Source: Deltaproteobacteria bacterium (lineage in GTDB: Bacteria; Desulfobacterota_D; UBA1144; Nemesobacterales; UBA2774). From it: DNA of 64,000 nucleotides. The stretch covers positions 124,001 through 188,000 of the forward strand of contig JAVKFU010000009.1 in NCBI GenBank assembly GCA_040223695.1, written 5' to 3'. Below the pieces are notes generated by a model, which ran no database searches, was not told where the DNA came from, and worked only from the letters and a program-made list of their open reading frames with translations. Position 1 is the stretch's first letter. The number at the start of each line of letters is the position of its first letter. Made by a program: the position numbers and the translations under genes. This document shows positions 39,513 through 48,921 of the stretch, piece after piece.

Positions 39513-41301
39513 GCTTGTAGTATCGACAATAATACTCGGCATTGCATTCCTCGTGCTTGCTTCAAGACTATGGTTCCTTCAGGTCCTGAAGGGAGACGAG
39601 TTCGAGTTATTTTCGCTGGAAAATAGAATACGGGTAGAGAGAATTCCCGCTCCAAGGGGAAGGGTGCTTGACAGGTACGGGAGGGAACTTGTAGTAAACA
39701 GGCCCTCTTTTGACATATATGTCCTCCCCAAAGATGTAGATGACGTGGTCAGCCTGAGTAAAAACCTGTCCATGATCCTGGAGCTGGATAATAAAGATAT
39801 TGCGGAAAAAGTTTCGCAGGCGTCCCGAAAAAACCGTTTTAAGACCATCCTTATAGCTCAAGACATTAACCGCGACCAGCTTGCTTTTATTGAGGCGAGA
39901 AGGAGCTCGCTTCCCGGGCTTATTATCGAGGTGAATAATTTAAGACAGTACCCGCACGGTACGCTCGGAGCCTCTTTCCTCGGCTATATAGGCAAAGTAA
40001 ATGAAAACGACCTTGAGGACAATCCAAAACTAAGCAACAACGCGCTGGTGGGTAAAACGGGGATCGAGAAGAGCTGGGAGTCCTCGCTCCACGGGGAGGA
40101 CGGATTCGTACAAAAGGTAACGGACGCGCTCGGACGCGAAGTGGATTCGAGTCCCTTTCAGAAGGATCTCAAGAGTAAGAACAGCGTTCCCGGCAAAGAT
40201 ATCTTTCTGGCAATAGACATAGATCTTCAAAAGGCGGCGGAAGAGGCGCTCGGCGAAGAATCCGGGGCAATCGTAGCCGTAAACGTTAAAAACGGCCAGG
40301 TGCTTGCCCTTGCGAGCAAGCCTTCTTTTGATCCCGCCGACTTTATAAAAGGCATTGATTCCAAAACGTGGACGAAGCTAATGAACGACAAGACCTTCCC
40401 GCTGGTCAACCGCGCGACTCAGGGCCTGTACGCGCCGGGCTCGGTCTTTAAAATGGTTGCGAGCGCGGCCGCAATGAAAGAGGGGATTGTCAACCCCGAT
40501 AATCGCTTTCACTGCCCCGGATATTACAGGCTGGGGACGCATACCTTCAGGTGCTGGAAGAGGGGAGGGCACGGATGGATGAATATGAGAAATGCTATTG
40601 TCCAGTCCTGTGACGTATATTTTTACAAAATCGCCGAGAGGCTCGGGATAGACACTTTCGCGAAATATATGAATAATTTCGGTTTCGGTTCCGTTACCGG
40701 AATCGGAATAGAGGAGAGGGCGGGTGTGGCGCCGAGCAGGGAATGGAAATTAAAGAGGTTCAAGAAGCCATGGTACAAGGGTGAGACAATTGTCTCTGCG
40801 ATCGGACAGGGATATGTGAGCACTACCCCTTTACAAATAGCCGTGATGACGGCGGCGATTGCAAACGGCGGAACCCTTCTCAAGCCAAATCTGGTTTTGA
40901 AGGAAGTGACTTTCAGCGGTGATGTAAACGAGATAAAACCGGAACGCGTGGCGCGTGTTCCCGTAGAGGACGAAATTATCTCGATAATCAGAGATGCGAT
41001 GACGGGAGTGGTGAACGACCCGCGCGGCACCGGACGCCGGGCGCGTCTCGAGAACGTCACGGTTGCCGGAAAGACCGGAACCGCCCAGGTTGTTTCGCTT
41101 GATGCGCAAACCGGCAATAAGTCCCACATGGACCACGCATGGTTTACGTCCTTTGCGCCCGCCGAGGCCCCTGAGATTGCGGTGACGGTGCTGGTAGAAC
41201 ACGGGGGCAAGGGCGGGGCTGTTGCGGCGCCGCTGGCCAAAAAAATAATGGAAATCTATTTCAAGCTGAAGGAAGAGAGAAAAGCAAATGATAATGTTTG
41301 A
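39493..41301 (+). CDS. mrdA: Penicillin-binding protein 2 (elongasome transpeptidase)
   Basis: This monofunctional transpeptidase cross-links lateral wall peptidoglycan. The 602-residue protein has one transmembrane helix (about 10-28), a pedestal domain starting with RIPAPRGRVLDRYGRELVVN, and a transpeptidase domain with Ser317-x-x-Lys320 (GSVFKM), SCD in QSCDVYFY and KTGTAQ (Lys527). It overlaps mreD by 20 bases and rodA by 14 bases, so all three are translationally coupled. Confidence 0.96.
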   Translation: MQDFRSRLVVSTIILGIAFLVLASRLWFLQVLKGDEFELFSLENRIRVERIPAPRGRVLDRYGRELVVNRPSFDIYVLPKDVDDVVSLSKNLSMILELDNKDIAEKVSQASRKNRFKTILIAQDINRDQLAFIEARRSSLPGLIIEVNNLRQYPHGTLGASFLGYIGKVNENDLEDNPKLSNNALVGKTGIEKSWESSLHGEDGFVQKVTDALGREVDSSPFQKDLKSKNSVPGKDIFLAIDIDLQKAAEEALGEESGAIVAVNVKNGQVLALASKPSFDPADFIKGIDSKTWTKLMNDKTFPLVNRATQGLYAPGSVFKMVASAAAMKEGIVNPDNRFHCPGYYRLGTHTFRCWKRGGHGWMNMRNAIVQSCDVYFYKIAERLGIDTFAKYMNNFGFGSVTGIGIEERAGVAPSREWKLKRFKKPWYKGETIVSAIGQGYVSTTPLQIAVMTAAIANGGTLLKPNLVLKEVTFSGDVNEIKPERVARVPVEDEIISIIRDAMTGVVNDPRGTGRRARLENVTVAGKTGTAQVVSLDAQTGNKSHMDHAWFTSFAPAEAPEIAVTVLVEHGGKGGAVAAPLAKKIMEIYFKLKEERKANDNV

Positions 41302-42412
41302 CAGGAGGCTCTTCTACAGCTTCGGCTGGTCTCTATTCTTGATGATACTGGCGTTTTCCGCTTTGTCTCTGCTGAATCTTTACAGCGCGTCCTATCAAAC
41401 GGGCCTGGTCTTTTTCAAGAAGCAGATATTATGGGTTGGGCTCGGAGTTCTATGCATGCTTGTAGTTTCTTTCATAAACTACAAGCTTTTAAAGCAGTAC
41501 TCTCTTTATCTGTATGTTCTTTCTATACTTCTTCTGCTCTTCGTTCTCTATTTCGGAAGGGAGGTTTCGGGCTCCAAAAGCTGGATCAGCATCGGGTCCT
41601 TTGCCACTATTCAACCCTCGGAGCTTGTAAAAATTCCCGTAATTCTGGCGCTGGCAAGATTTTACGACAATGACTATCAGGGATACTCCTACGGATTGCT
41701 CGATCTCATAAAACCGGCTTTGCTTGTCGCGTTTCCTCTGGTTCTCGTGATGCTTCAGCCTGATCTCGGGACCGCTCTCACCATCATATTGATTTCGGGA
41801 AGCATGATATTGTTTATCGGTGTGAGGAAGAGGTCTCTGGCCCTTTTACTCGCTCTGGTCCTGGGGTTTTCATATCCCGCGTGGCATTTCTTTCTCAAGC
41901 CTTATCAGAAAGAAAGGATTAAAACATTTGTTGACCCTTCAAGAGACCCGCTCGACTCCGGATATAACGCGATACAGTCCCGGATAGCCGTGGGTTCGGG
42001 CGGATTTACGGGCAAGGGTTTTATGGCGGGCTCACAGACGCAGTTGAGGTTTATCCCGGCCCAGCAAACGGATTTCGCCTTCTCCGTTCTCGCCGAGGAG
42101 TGGGGGTTTCTGGGCGGTGTTGCCGCGCTCCTGCTTTACTTCATGATTATTCTCTGGATTCTCGATACCGCGAGTCGATCGAAAGATAAATTTTCCGTCC
42201 TCGTATGTTTCGGGATCGCCGCGATGTTCTTCTGGCACATCGTTGTAAATGTCGGAATGGTTATCGGCCTTCTGCCGATAACCGGCGTACCCCTTTTGCT
42301 TTTGAGCTACGGAGGTTCTTCGACACTTACCGCGATGATAGGGGTGGGGATAGTGCTTGGAATAAGGATGAGGAAATTCCCCGTGCCCGCCACCGCTGTG
42401 GAGCTGAGGTGA
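41288..42412 (+). CDS. rodA: RodA SEDS glycosyltransferase
   Basis: This SEDS-family peptidoglycan polymerase works with PBP2. The 374-residue protein has about ten transmembrane helices and the family motif set: QPSELVKIP, a catalytic periplasmic stretch with QPDLGTALT, and the conserved QTDFAFSVLAEEWGF. It starts inside mrdA and ends the operon, 7 bases before the convergent P1 peptidase gene. Confidence 0.96.
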   Translation: MIMFDRRLFYSFGWSLFLMILAFSALSLLNLYSASYQTGLVFFKKQILWVGLGVLCMLVVSFINYKLLKQYSLYLYVLSILLLLFVLYFGREVSGSKSWISIGSFATIQPSELVKIPVILALARFYDNDYQGYSYGLLDLIKPALLVAFPLVLVMLQPDLGTALTIILISGSMILFIGVRKRSLALLLALVLGFSYPAWHFFLKPYQKERIKTFVDPSRDPLDSGYNAIQSRIAVGSGGFTGKGFMAGSQTQLRFIPAQQTDFAFSVLAEEWGFLGGVAALLLYFMIILWILDTASRSKDKFSVLVCFGIAAMFFWHIVVNVGMVIGLLPITGVPLLLLSYGGSSTLTAMIGVGIVLGIRMRKFPVPATAVELR

Positions 42413-42419
42413 TTTCCTC

Positions 42420-43382
42420 CTATTCGAGATCGCTCAGTCCCGGTATGCCGCCCAGGCTCGTGGAGCGTTCTACAGCCCTCAATATGGCCTTTTCCGCAAG
42501 CTCCGAGGCGATGATGCCGACAAGATTCGCTTCCTCCTCCATCCCTCCGCACGATGCGGCGATTACTACATCTCCGTCCGCGACAGTATGAACGGGGGAA
42601 ATAACCCTCGCAAGCCCCGTCTGAGCGATGCTGGCTATCCTGTAAAGCTCGGATTTGGAGAATTTAGCGTTTGTCGCGACGACGGCCAGGGTAGTATTTT
42701 GAGATTCCTCCGGTCTGAACTTTACTCCGTTTTTGAAGAGGTTTACGGTTCCCGCGAATTTTCCGCTATCGGGGGACTCCCTTACCCCCGCGATGATTTT
42801 CCCGCTCTCAGGAGAAACTATGTCTCCGAACGCGTTTACGACGGCCAGGACTCCGACAATCGTACCGTTGTCTAATTTGTAACTGGCAGTACCTATTCCG
42901 CCTTTGGTCGCGTGATTTAACCCCAGTAGCTTTCCGATAGTAGCCCCCGTTCCGGCTCCGACGCTGCCTTCTTTCACACCGTCCGCGGCAGCGTTCACGC
43001 ATGCCTCGTAGCCCATCTCGGCATCGGGCCTTATCTTTCCGTCTCCGATTCCGAGGTCGAATATCACTGCTGTCGGGACCGACGGCACGACCATTCCGTA
43101 TCCCACACCGAGACCTGTGCCCGATTCTTCGAGGTATCTCATTACCCCGCTTGAAGCGTCAAGGCCGTAAGCACTCCCTCCCGTAAGCAGGATTGCGTGA
43201 ATTTTGCCGAATGTATTATGTGAGAGCAGAGAGTCGATCTGTCTCGTGCTCGTTCCTCCTCCCCTCAAATCTATTGCGCCCGTCACCGGTTTCTCGAACA
43301 GGATAACCGTGCATCCCGTGACGGCCTCAAAATCAGAAGCGTGTCCTACCCTGATACCTTCAATATCCGTAATCGAACTCAT
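42420..43382 (-). CDS. P1-family (DmpA-like) self-processing peptidase
   Basis: This 320-residue Ntn-hydrolase of family P1/S58 (DmpA, BapA, ThnT relatives) autoprocesses and then uses the new N-terminal Thr or Ser to cleave beta-peptides or D-amino-acid N-termini. The start is taken as the ATG at 43382 (MSSITDIEGIRVGH), since the further open region upstream does not look like family sequence. The processing site is probably the Thr of QNTTLAVVATNA. A GGSAYGLDASSGVMRYLEE oxyanion stretch is typical. No ribosome site is clear. It is convergent with rodA and divergent from sco. Confidence 0.85.
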   Translation of the reverse strand: MSSITDIEGIRVGHASDFEAVTGCTVILFEKPVTGAIDLRGGGTSTRQIDSLLSHNTFGKIHAILLTGGSAYGLDASSGVMRYLEESGTGLGVGYGMVVPSVPTAVIFDLGIGDGKIRPDAEMGYEACVNAAADGVKEGSVGAGTGATIGKLLGLNHATKGGIGTASYKLDNGTIVGVLAVVNAFGDIVSPESGKIIAGVRESPDSGKFAGTVNLFKNGVKFRPEESQNTTLAVVATNAKFSKSELYRIASIAQTGLARVISPVHTVADGDVVIAASCGGMEEEANLVGIIASELAEKAILRAVERSTSLGGIPGLSDLE

Positions 43383-43449
43383 TACAGTTATTCTAAAATC
43401 AAATTCGATAATTCCAAATTTAAGCGCTTCGCGGGGTGCTTTAATCAAC

Positions 43450-43477
43450 TTGACAGGAAACTATAATCAGCTAAAAT
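43450..43477 (+). promoter_or_regulatory. Predicted sigma70 promoter of the sco-cta operon
   Basis: TTGACA (43450-43455) and TAAAAT (43472-43477) are spaced 16 bases apart, about 190 bases upstream of sco. No coding frame of note lies between it and sco, so the long leader may hold regulatory structure, though I recognise none. Confidence 0.5.
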
Positions 43478-43666
43478 CTACCTCGTTTTGAGGTTATAAG
43501 GGTCGAGCTTTTACAGTTAGGATAACCCTGCATAGTTTCATTAAAATATCCAATATTCACCCCATAATATGAGGAACATAGCAAATATTATCAGAGTAAC
43601 GAATAAGCGGTTCCGTGTGATTATTTAGGCCGCGGTATTCAAGGTGAAAAGGTCCGGCTTATAGAT

Positions 43667-44470
43667 ATGTCCAAAGTGAAAATTATATTAAGTATTCTGA
43701 TGCCCCTTCTGTTTTTTTCCATCAACTCCGCCCACGCCATAACGGACTCGAGGGATATAAAGGAAATAGGGATTGATGAAAAACTCGGGGACATTCTCCC
43801 GGATAATATAATTCTCAGTGATGAGAATAATTCGAAGGCGGAATTCGGTCAATTGTTAGCGAAAGACAAACCTACGGTTTTAAGTCTTGTTTACTATAGC
43901 TGTCCCAGACTCTGCAATTTTGCTTCAGACGGGCTTCTCCAGGTTATTAACGAAATGAACTCGCTCTCTCTGGGAGAGGATTTTAAAGTCCTGACAGTGA
44001 GTTTCGATCCTGAGGACAGCACCGACATAGCTAAATCCAAAGCTGTAAAATACCGGTCAAGCACGCAACGCGGGGAAGCATCGGAGGAAAACTGGGAATT
44101 CCTCACAGGGGATGCGGAAAATATAAAAAAACTTACCGAATCCGTCGGATTCAGATATAAGAAGGACGGAGAGGAATTCGCCCACGCTTCCGCGCTAATA
44201 ATTCTCACACCCGAGGGGAAGATTTCCAGATACCTCCACGGCATTCAGCATGAGCCCAGTGATTTCAGACTTTCACTGATCGAGGCATCCGAAGGGCGGG
44301 TAGGCTCTTCCAGGGTAATTAACAAGGTTCTGCTTTTTTGCTACGGGTTTGATCCGATCGGAAAAAGATACGCGCTTAAAGCGTTAAATATAGTTAAAGC
44401 TGCGGGGGTAGTTACGTTATTCACTCTGTGCGGAGTGCTTGCCTATTTTTGGAGAAAGGAGAGGAAGTAA
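43667..44470 (+). CDS. SCO1/SenC copper chaperone
   Basis: This thioredoxin-fold copper chaperone delivers copper to the CuA site of cytochrome oxidase. The 267-residue protein has a signal peptide (cleavage near SAHA, residue 24), the copper ligands Cys79 and Cys83 in a CPRLC motif, and His173 in the EEFAHASAL segment. A C-terminal hydrophobic helix (about 243-262, VVTLFTLCGVLAYFW) would anchor it. It precedes ctaC by 34 bases, consistent with a joint oxidase-assembly operon. Confidence 0.92.
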   Translation: MSKVKIILSILMPLLFFSINSAHAITDSRDIKEIGIDEKLGDILPDNIILSDENNSKAEFGQLLAKDKPTVLSLVYYSCPRLCNFASDGLLQVINEMNSLSLGEDFKVLTVSFDPEDSTDIAKSKAVKYRSSTQRGEASEENWEFLTGDAENIKKLTESVGFRYKKDGEEFAHASALIILTPEGKISRYLHGIQHEPSDFRLSLIEASEGRVGSSRVINKVLLFCYGFDPIGKRYALKALNIVKAAGVVTLFTLCGVLAYFWRKERK

Positions 44471-44504
44471 CCTGAATAGGAGAATGGAGGTTTAAAACAG
44501 ACAC

Positions 44505-45443
44505 ATGACTTGGATTCCCGAGGTAGCATCAAATCTGGCCACCAAAGTAGACGGGGTACTGTGGGTTATCACCCTTATGTCTCTGGTTTTCTTTGTGCTG
44601 ATAACCGTGCTTTTGGTTTATTTCGCGATTAAATACAGACGGAGAAGAGAAGACGAGGAGACGCCTTATATTACCGGAAACGAGCCTCTGGAAATAATAT
44701 GGACGGTTATTCCCTCGATCCTGCTGATACTCCTGTTTATATACGGCTTTGTCGTTTTCAAGGATATGAAAACACCTCCGGAAGATGCTCTCGAAGTGTC
44801 GGTTCTCGGAAAACAGTGGCTCTGGACTTTTGAATACTATAACGGCAAGAAAACGCTTAACGAGCTTTACGTGCAGCAAAACAGGCCTGTGAGGATGGTC
44901 ATGAGGGCTGATGACGTTCTGCACAGCTTCTTCGTGCCCGCTTTCCGCGTGAAGCAGGACTTGGTTCCGGGAAGATACACCCAGTTATGGTTTACTCCTA
45001 CTAAAATCGGCACTTTTGATATATTTTGCGCGGAGTACTGCGGTACCGGACACTCCGCTATGCTCGGGAAGGTAATAGTTCTCAGCCCCGAGGCCTACGG
45101 CATTTGGGAAAAGGGAATAGAGGTTGACGACGGAGGGGCAGTCGCTGGTCTGCCGCCCGCCGAGCTCGGAGAAAAAATTTATAAGGAGAAGGGATGCAAC
45201 GCCTGTCACAGCATTGACGGGACCACCCTTGTCGGGCCTACGTTTAAGGGGATTTGGGGCAGGGAGGAAGAGATGCAGGACGGCTCTACGGTAACGGTTG
45301 ACGAGAACTACATAAGAGAGTCGATTCTGGAGCCTCAAACGCAGGTTGTTAAGGGGTATCAGCCTGTTATGCCCTCTTTCAAGGGGATTTTAAGCGATGA
45401 TGACATTACCGCGCTAATTGCGTACATGAAGACATTGAATTAA
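44505..45443 (+). CDS. ctaC: Cytochrome c oxidase subunit II with fused cytochrome c (caa3 type)
   Basis: This is the CuA-containing subunit that receives electrons, here with a cytochrome c domain attached as in caa3 oxidases. The 312-residue protein has two transmembrane helices (about 17-40 and 60-85) and a cupredoxin domain with the CuA ligands Cys175 and Cys179 (CAEYCGTGHSAM), His183 and Met186, plus the earlier VLHSFFVPAF His. The C-terminal heme c motif is CNACH at 231-235 with a methionine ligand in the QPVMPSFKGI region. No N-terminal lipobox is visible. It leads the structural subunits of the cta operon. Confidence 0.96.
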   Translation: MTWIPEVASNLATKVDGVLWVITLMSLVFFVLITVLLVYFAIKYRRRREDEETPYITGNEPLEIIWTVIPSILLILLFIYGFVVFKDMKTPPEDALEVSVLGKQWLWTFEYYNGKKTLNELYVQQNRPVRMVMRADDVLHSFFVPAFRVKQDLVPGRYTQLWFTPTKIGTFDIFCAEYCGTGHSAMLGKVIVLSPEAYGIWEKGIEVDDGGAVAGLPPAELGEKIYKEKGCNACHSIDGTTLVGPTFKGIWGREEEMQDGSTVTVDENYIRESILEPQTQVVKGYQPVMPSFKGILSDDDITALIAYMKTLN

Positions 45444-45473
45444 AGTTTTTATTTTCCAAGGAGGCGTATTTTC

Positions 45474-47087
45474 ATGGCAAATCATTCGATTGCCCACAAT
45501 GTATATGTTCCGTATTTAGAGAAGAAGGGAATATTATCCTGGCTCCTCAGCACTGACCATAAACGAATAGGGATTATGTACCTTGTATCCATCTCGTTTT
45601 TCTTTCTGGTTGCCGGTGTGATTGCGCTCCTGATGAGATTGGAACTGCTGACTCCGGCCGCGGATTTCGTACAGCCTCATACCTACAACGTGCTTTTCAC
45701 CCTTCACGGCTCGCTTATGGTCTTCTTCTTCGTTGTGCCCGGGCTCGCGGCGAGCTTCGGGAACTTCCTGATACCTCTCATGATCGGGGCGCCGGACGTC
45801 GCGTTCCCCAAGCTGAACCTGGGCAGTTACTGGATATACCTGCTCGGCACGCTGATAGTGCTTCTGGCGCTTATGAAACCGGCTGATACGGGCTGGACAT
45901 ATTACACCCCCTACAGCGCTACGACCGATACGGATGTTGTATTAATAACTTTGGGTGTTTTCGTGCTCGGATTCTCTTCGATACTCACCGGGCTGAATTT
46001 TATTGTGACTATTCACAAGATGAGGGCCCCGGGCATGACCTGGCACCGGCTGCCGCTTTTCATATGGGCCTCGTACGCAACGGCTGTGCTTCAGCTCCTG
46101 GCGACCCCGGTTGTCGGTATTACGCTCCTTTTGCTGATAGCGGAAAGGACCTTGGGGGTAGGATTCTTTGACCCCGCCAAGGGCGGCGATCCCATTCTGT
46201 TCCAAAACTTCTTCTGGTTCTACTCTCACCCGGCGGTGTATATAATGATAATTCCCGCTATGGGCGTCATTTCGGAGATAATTCCCGTTTTCGCCAGAAA
46301 GCCGATTTTCGGCTACAAGGCCATTGCGTATTCGAGTCTCGGTATCGCGTTTATCAGCTTCCTCGTTTGGGCGCACCACATGTTCACAAGCGGTATTTCC
46401 TCTCTCGCGGCGACGATCTTTTCATTCCTTACATTCCTGGTTGCGATACCTACGGCGATAAAGGTGTTTAACTGGACCGCGACTCTGTACAAGGGCTCAA
46501 TCCATTTACATTCGTCCATGCTCTATGCACTGGGTTTTATTTTCCTTTTCACCATAGGGGGCCTGACCGGACTGTTCCTCGGCGCGCTCGCTGCCGATAT
46601 CCACCTTCACGACACATACTTTGTCGTTGCGCATATGCACTATGTCATGATAGGCGGAACGGTGATGGGATTTTTCGGCGCGCTTCATTTCTGGTATCCG
46701 AAATGGTTCGGGAAAATGTTCAATGAAATGGTGGCTAAAATCGCGTGGTTTCTCGTATTCGTCGGGTTCAACGTTACGTTCTTCCCTCAGTTCTTCCTCG
46801 GAGTTCAGGGAATGCCAAGGAGGTACGCGACCTATCCGGCGGAGTTCGAGTCCCTGATGTCGCTGTCAACCTACGGCTCCTGGATTTTGGGCCTGGGAGT
46901 GCTTATTATGACAGTCAATCTGATCGCGGGTCTCTTTAACGGAGAGAAGGCCCCGCAGAACCCCTATAATTCGCTCTCTCTCGAGTGGCAGGTGCCTTCG
47001 CCGCCGCCCCATGAAAACTTTGATGAAATACCCCATGTAACCGACTGGACTTACGGTTACGGAAAAAAGAAGGAACCGGAGGCTTAA
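45474..47087 (+). CDS. ctaD: Cytochrome c oxidase subunit I, A2 type
   Basis: This catalytic subunit carries heme a, heme a3 and CuB and reduces oxygen to water while pumping protons. The 537-residue protein has about twelve transmembrane helices. It keeps the heme and CuB histidines ([23 protein letters not shown]), and the CuB loop reads YSHPAVY (from Tyr250). Replacement of the usual GHPEVY glutamate by the Tyr-Ser pair is diagnostic of A2-type oxidases, as in the caa3 of Rhodothermus marinus. An AAGGAGG site precedes the ATG. Confidence 0.97.
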   Translation: MANHSIAHNVYVPYLEKKGILSWLLSTDHKRIGIMYLVSISFFFLVAGVIALLMRLELLTPAADFVQPHTYNVLFTLHGSLMVFFFVVPGLAASFGNFLIPLMIGAPDVAFPKLNLGSYWIYLLGTLIVLLALMKPADTGWTYYTPYSATTDTDVVLITLGVFVLGFSSILTGLNFIVTIHKMRAPGMTWHRLPLFIWASYATAVLQLLATPVVGITLLLLIAERTLGVGFFDPAKGGDPILFQNFFWFYSHPAVYIMIIPAMGVISEIIPVFARKPIFGYKAIAYSSLGIAFISFLVWAHHMFTSGISSLAATIFSFLTFLVAIPTAIKVFNWTATLYKGSIHLHSSMLYALGFIFLFTIGGLTGLFLGALAADIHLHDTYFVVAHMHYVMIGGTVMGFFGALHFWYPKWFGKMFNEMVAKIAWFLVFVGFNVTFFPQFFLGVQGMPRRYATYPAEFESLMSLSTYGSWILGLGVLIMTVNLIAGLFNGEKAPQNPYNSLSLEWQVPSPPPHENFDEIPHVTDWTYGYGKKKEPEA

Positions 47088-47090
47088 AAA

Positions 47091-47696
47091 ATGGAACGCC
47101 CCAGCGTTGAACATTCACACGTACATCATATGGACCCGGCAGTAGAGTACAGCTCTTCCAAGTTCGGCATGTGGCTCTTCCTGGGGACGGAAATATTGCT
47201 CTTCGGCGGACTATTCGCCGCTTACGCCATATTCCGCGCGAAGTATCCGGAGATGTTTTTCGAGCAGCACAAGGAGCTCAACAGGGAAATGGGAGCCGTC
47301 AATACCTGCATACTTATTTTCAGCAGTTTGACGATGGCTATGGGCGTGACAGCTATAAAACGGGGCAAGCAAAAGTTGACTGCCATTCTGCTGCTTGTCA
47401 CGATTATTTGCGGGCTCGGGTTCGGCGTTGTGAAATATTTTGAGTACGGAGCCAAGTTTGCCCACCACATTTACCCTGACACGAGTATATTTTTCTCTCT
47501 GTACTTTATGATGACCGGCCTTCACATGCTGCACGTTTTTATAGGGCTGGTGATTCTTGCGGTAATGCTTGTGCTTACGCTGAAGGGGAAGTTCACATCG
47601 AAGTACAATACCCCGATAGAGGTCGGGGGGCTTTACTGGCACCTGGTGGATTTAATCTGGATATATCTTTTCCCGTTATTATATTTAATCGGCTGA
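47091..47696 (+). CDS. ctaE: Cytochrome c oxidase subunit III
   Basis: This is a 201-residue membrane subunit with five hydrophobic helices and the family motifs FLGTEILLFGGLF, FMMTGLHMLHV and LYWHLVDLIWIYLFPLLY. It stabilises subunit I and its oxygen path. It starts 3 bases after ctaD and is followed by a small subunit IV gene, as in other caa3 operons. Confidence 0.95.
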   Translation: MERPSVEHSHVHHMDPAVEYSSSKFGMWLFLGTEILLFGGLFAAYAIFRAKYPEMFFEQHKELNREMGAVNTCILIFSSLTMAMGVTAIKRGKQKLTAILLLVTIICGLGFGVVKYFEYGAKFAHHIYPDTSIFFSLYFMMTGLHMLHVFIGLVILAVMLVLTLKGKFTSKYNTPIEVGGLYWHLVDLIWIYLFPLLYLIG

Positions 47697-47714
47697 CCGG
47701 AGGTTAATAAAAAA

Positions 47715-48020
47715 ATGGCGACAGATACTCATACTGAAGAACATATAACAGGCAACAGGACATACATTATCGTATGGATAGTTCTCATGATCCTTACGGC
47801 GATTACCGTCTATGTGTCGTACATACACTTCGGGATCTTCAATATCGTGGTTGCCATGGGGGTTGCGTCTATAAAGGCTTCCATAGTGGCTCTTTATTTC
47901 ATGCATTTAAAATTCGAAGATTCCATTACATGGGTATTTGCGCTCTTTCCTCTGAGCCTGCTCGGTCTTTTAATAGGAATGACAATTCTCGATACGTTTA
48001 CCAGGGTTGTGGTCCCGTAG
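47715..48020 (+). CDS. ctaF: caa3-type cytochrome oxidase subunit IV
   Basis: This is a 101-residue protein with three hydrophobic helices, the small prokaryotic subunit IV that supports the oxidase core. The YIIVWIVLMILTAITVYVSY start and the KASIVALYFMHLKFE element, with its conserved His and Lys, match the family. It follows ctaE by 18 bases. Confidence 0.9.
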   Translation: MATDTHTEEHITGNRTYIIVWIVLMILTAITVYVSYIHFGIFNIVVAMGVASIKASIVALYFMHLKFEDSITWVFALFPLSLLGLLIGMTILDTFTRVVVP

Positions 48021-48037
48021 TCTATAAGAAATAATCA

Positions 48038-48898
48038 ATGATCGGTAAAATCTCTCTCATTCTCCTGTTTCTGCTTTTAGTATGGGGAAATCTGGTTGCG
48101 GGTCTTAAAGCGGGACTCGCATGTCCGGATTGGCCTCTGTGTCACGGGTCGGTTCTTCCCCCCCTAAGATGGGATATCTATATGGAATTCATGCACCGTG
48201 TCATAGGGGGCGTAGCGTCGATCTTCCTGATTATTCTCTCCTATCAAAGGGTCAGGAGCTACCGGGGCGGCGCCAGAGCGGTTCCAATTCTTGTCGTGCT
48301 GCTCCTTCTGATCCAGATAGTCCTCGGGGGCGTTGTCGTCCTCATGGAGCTGCCCGTCGATCTCACCACCTATCATTTCGCCAACGCCATTGTGATATTC
48401 TCGCTGGTCCTGTACCTGGTATTTTTCGACGGAATTGAGAATAAGCCGGGGTTCAGTATTGAGGGTTACAAGGGGCTTTTTTTTCTTTTGGGTGTTTTGG
48501 TGTTTATTCAGGCCGTTATGGGGGCCTATGTGAGGCATTCCGACTCAGGGCTGGCCTGTCCCGATTTCCCGACGTGTCTCGGTTACTGGATACCTCCCGA
48601 ACTCTCCGGAATTATCCTCAATCATTTTGCGCACAGAATGATAGCCTATCTTATAACCTTAATCGTTATAGTGCTGCTTGTTTCGTCTTATATGTCTCGG
48701 GGCCTGAGGAGTTACAGGAGAGTGCTGTTTATTGCGCTTGGCCTTATAATCGTTCAGATACTTCTTGGTGTCGCGGTGGTTTATACCAGGCTTAACTTCG
48801 CGGCCGCGGCGCTTCACCTGCTGGTGGCGCTTTTAATACTATCTCTTGTGCTTTATACTTGGTTCCTGGGAATGACGGGAAGCTTTAAAAAAGTTTGA
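48038..48898 (+). CDS. ctaA: Heme A synthase
   Basis: This COX15/CtaA-family enzyme oxidises the heme O methyl group to make heme A. The 286-residue protein has eight transmembrane helices in two repeated halves, each with the family Cys-Pro-Asp-Trp/Phe loop (GLACPDWPLCHG, GLACPDFPTCLG) and a histidine heme ligand (EFMHRVIGG, NHFAHRMIAY). Together with the next gene, ctaB, it supplies the heme A needed by ctaD. Confidence 0.95.
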   Translation: MIGKISLILLFLLLVWGNLVAGLKAGLACPDWPLCHGSVLPPLRWDIYMEFMHRVIGGVASIFLIILSYQRVRSYRGGARAVPILVVLLLLIQIVLGGVVVLMELPVDLTTYHFANAIVIFSLVLYLVFFDGIENKPGFSIEGYKGLFFLLGVLVFIQAVMGAYVRHSDSGLACPDFPTCLGYWIPPELSGIILNHFAHRMIAYLITLIVIVLLVSSYMSRGLRSYRRVLFIALGLIIVQILLGVAVVYTRLNFAAAALHLLVALLILSLVLYTWFLGMTGSFKKV

Positions 48899-48921
48899 AT
48901 TCGGGAATAAGTTATCTGACT

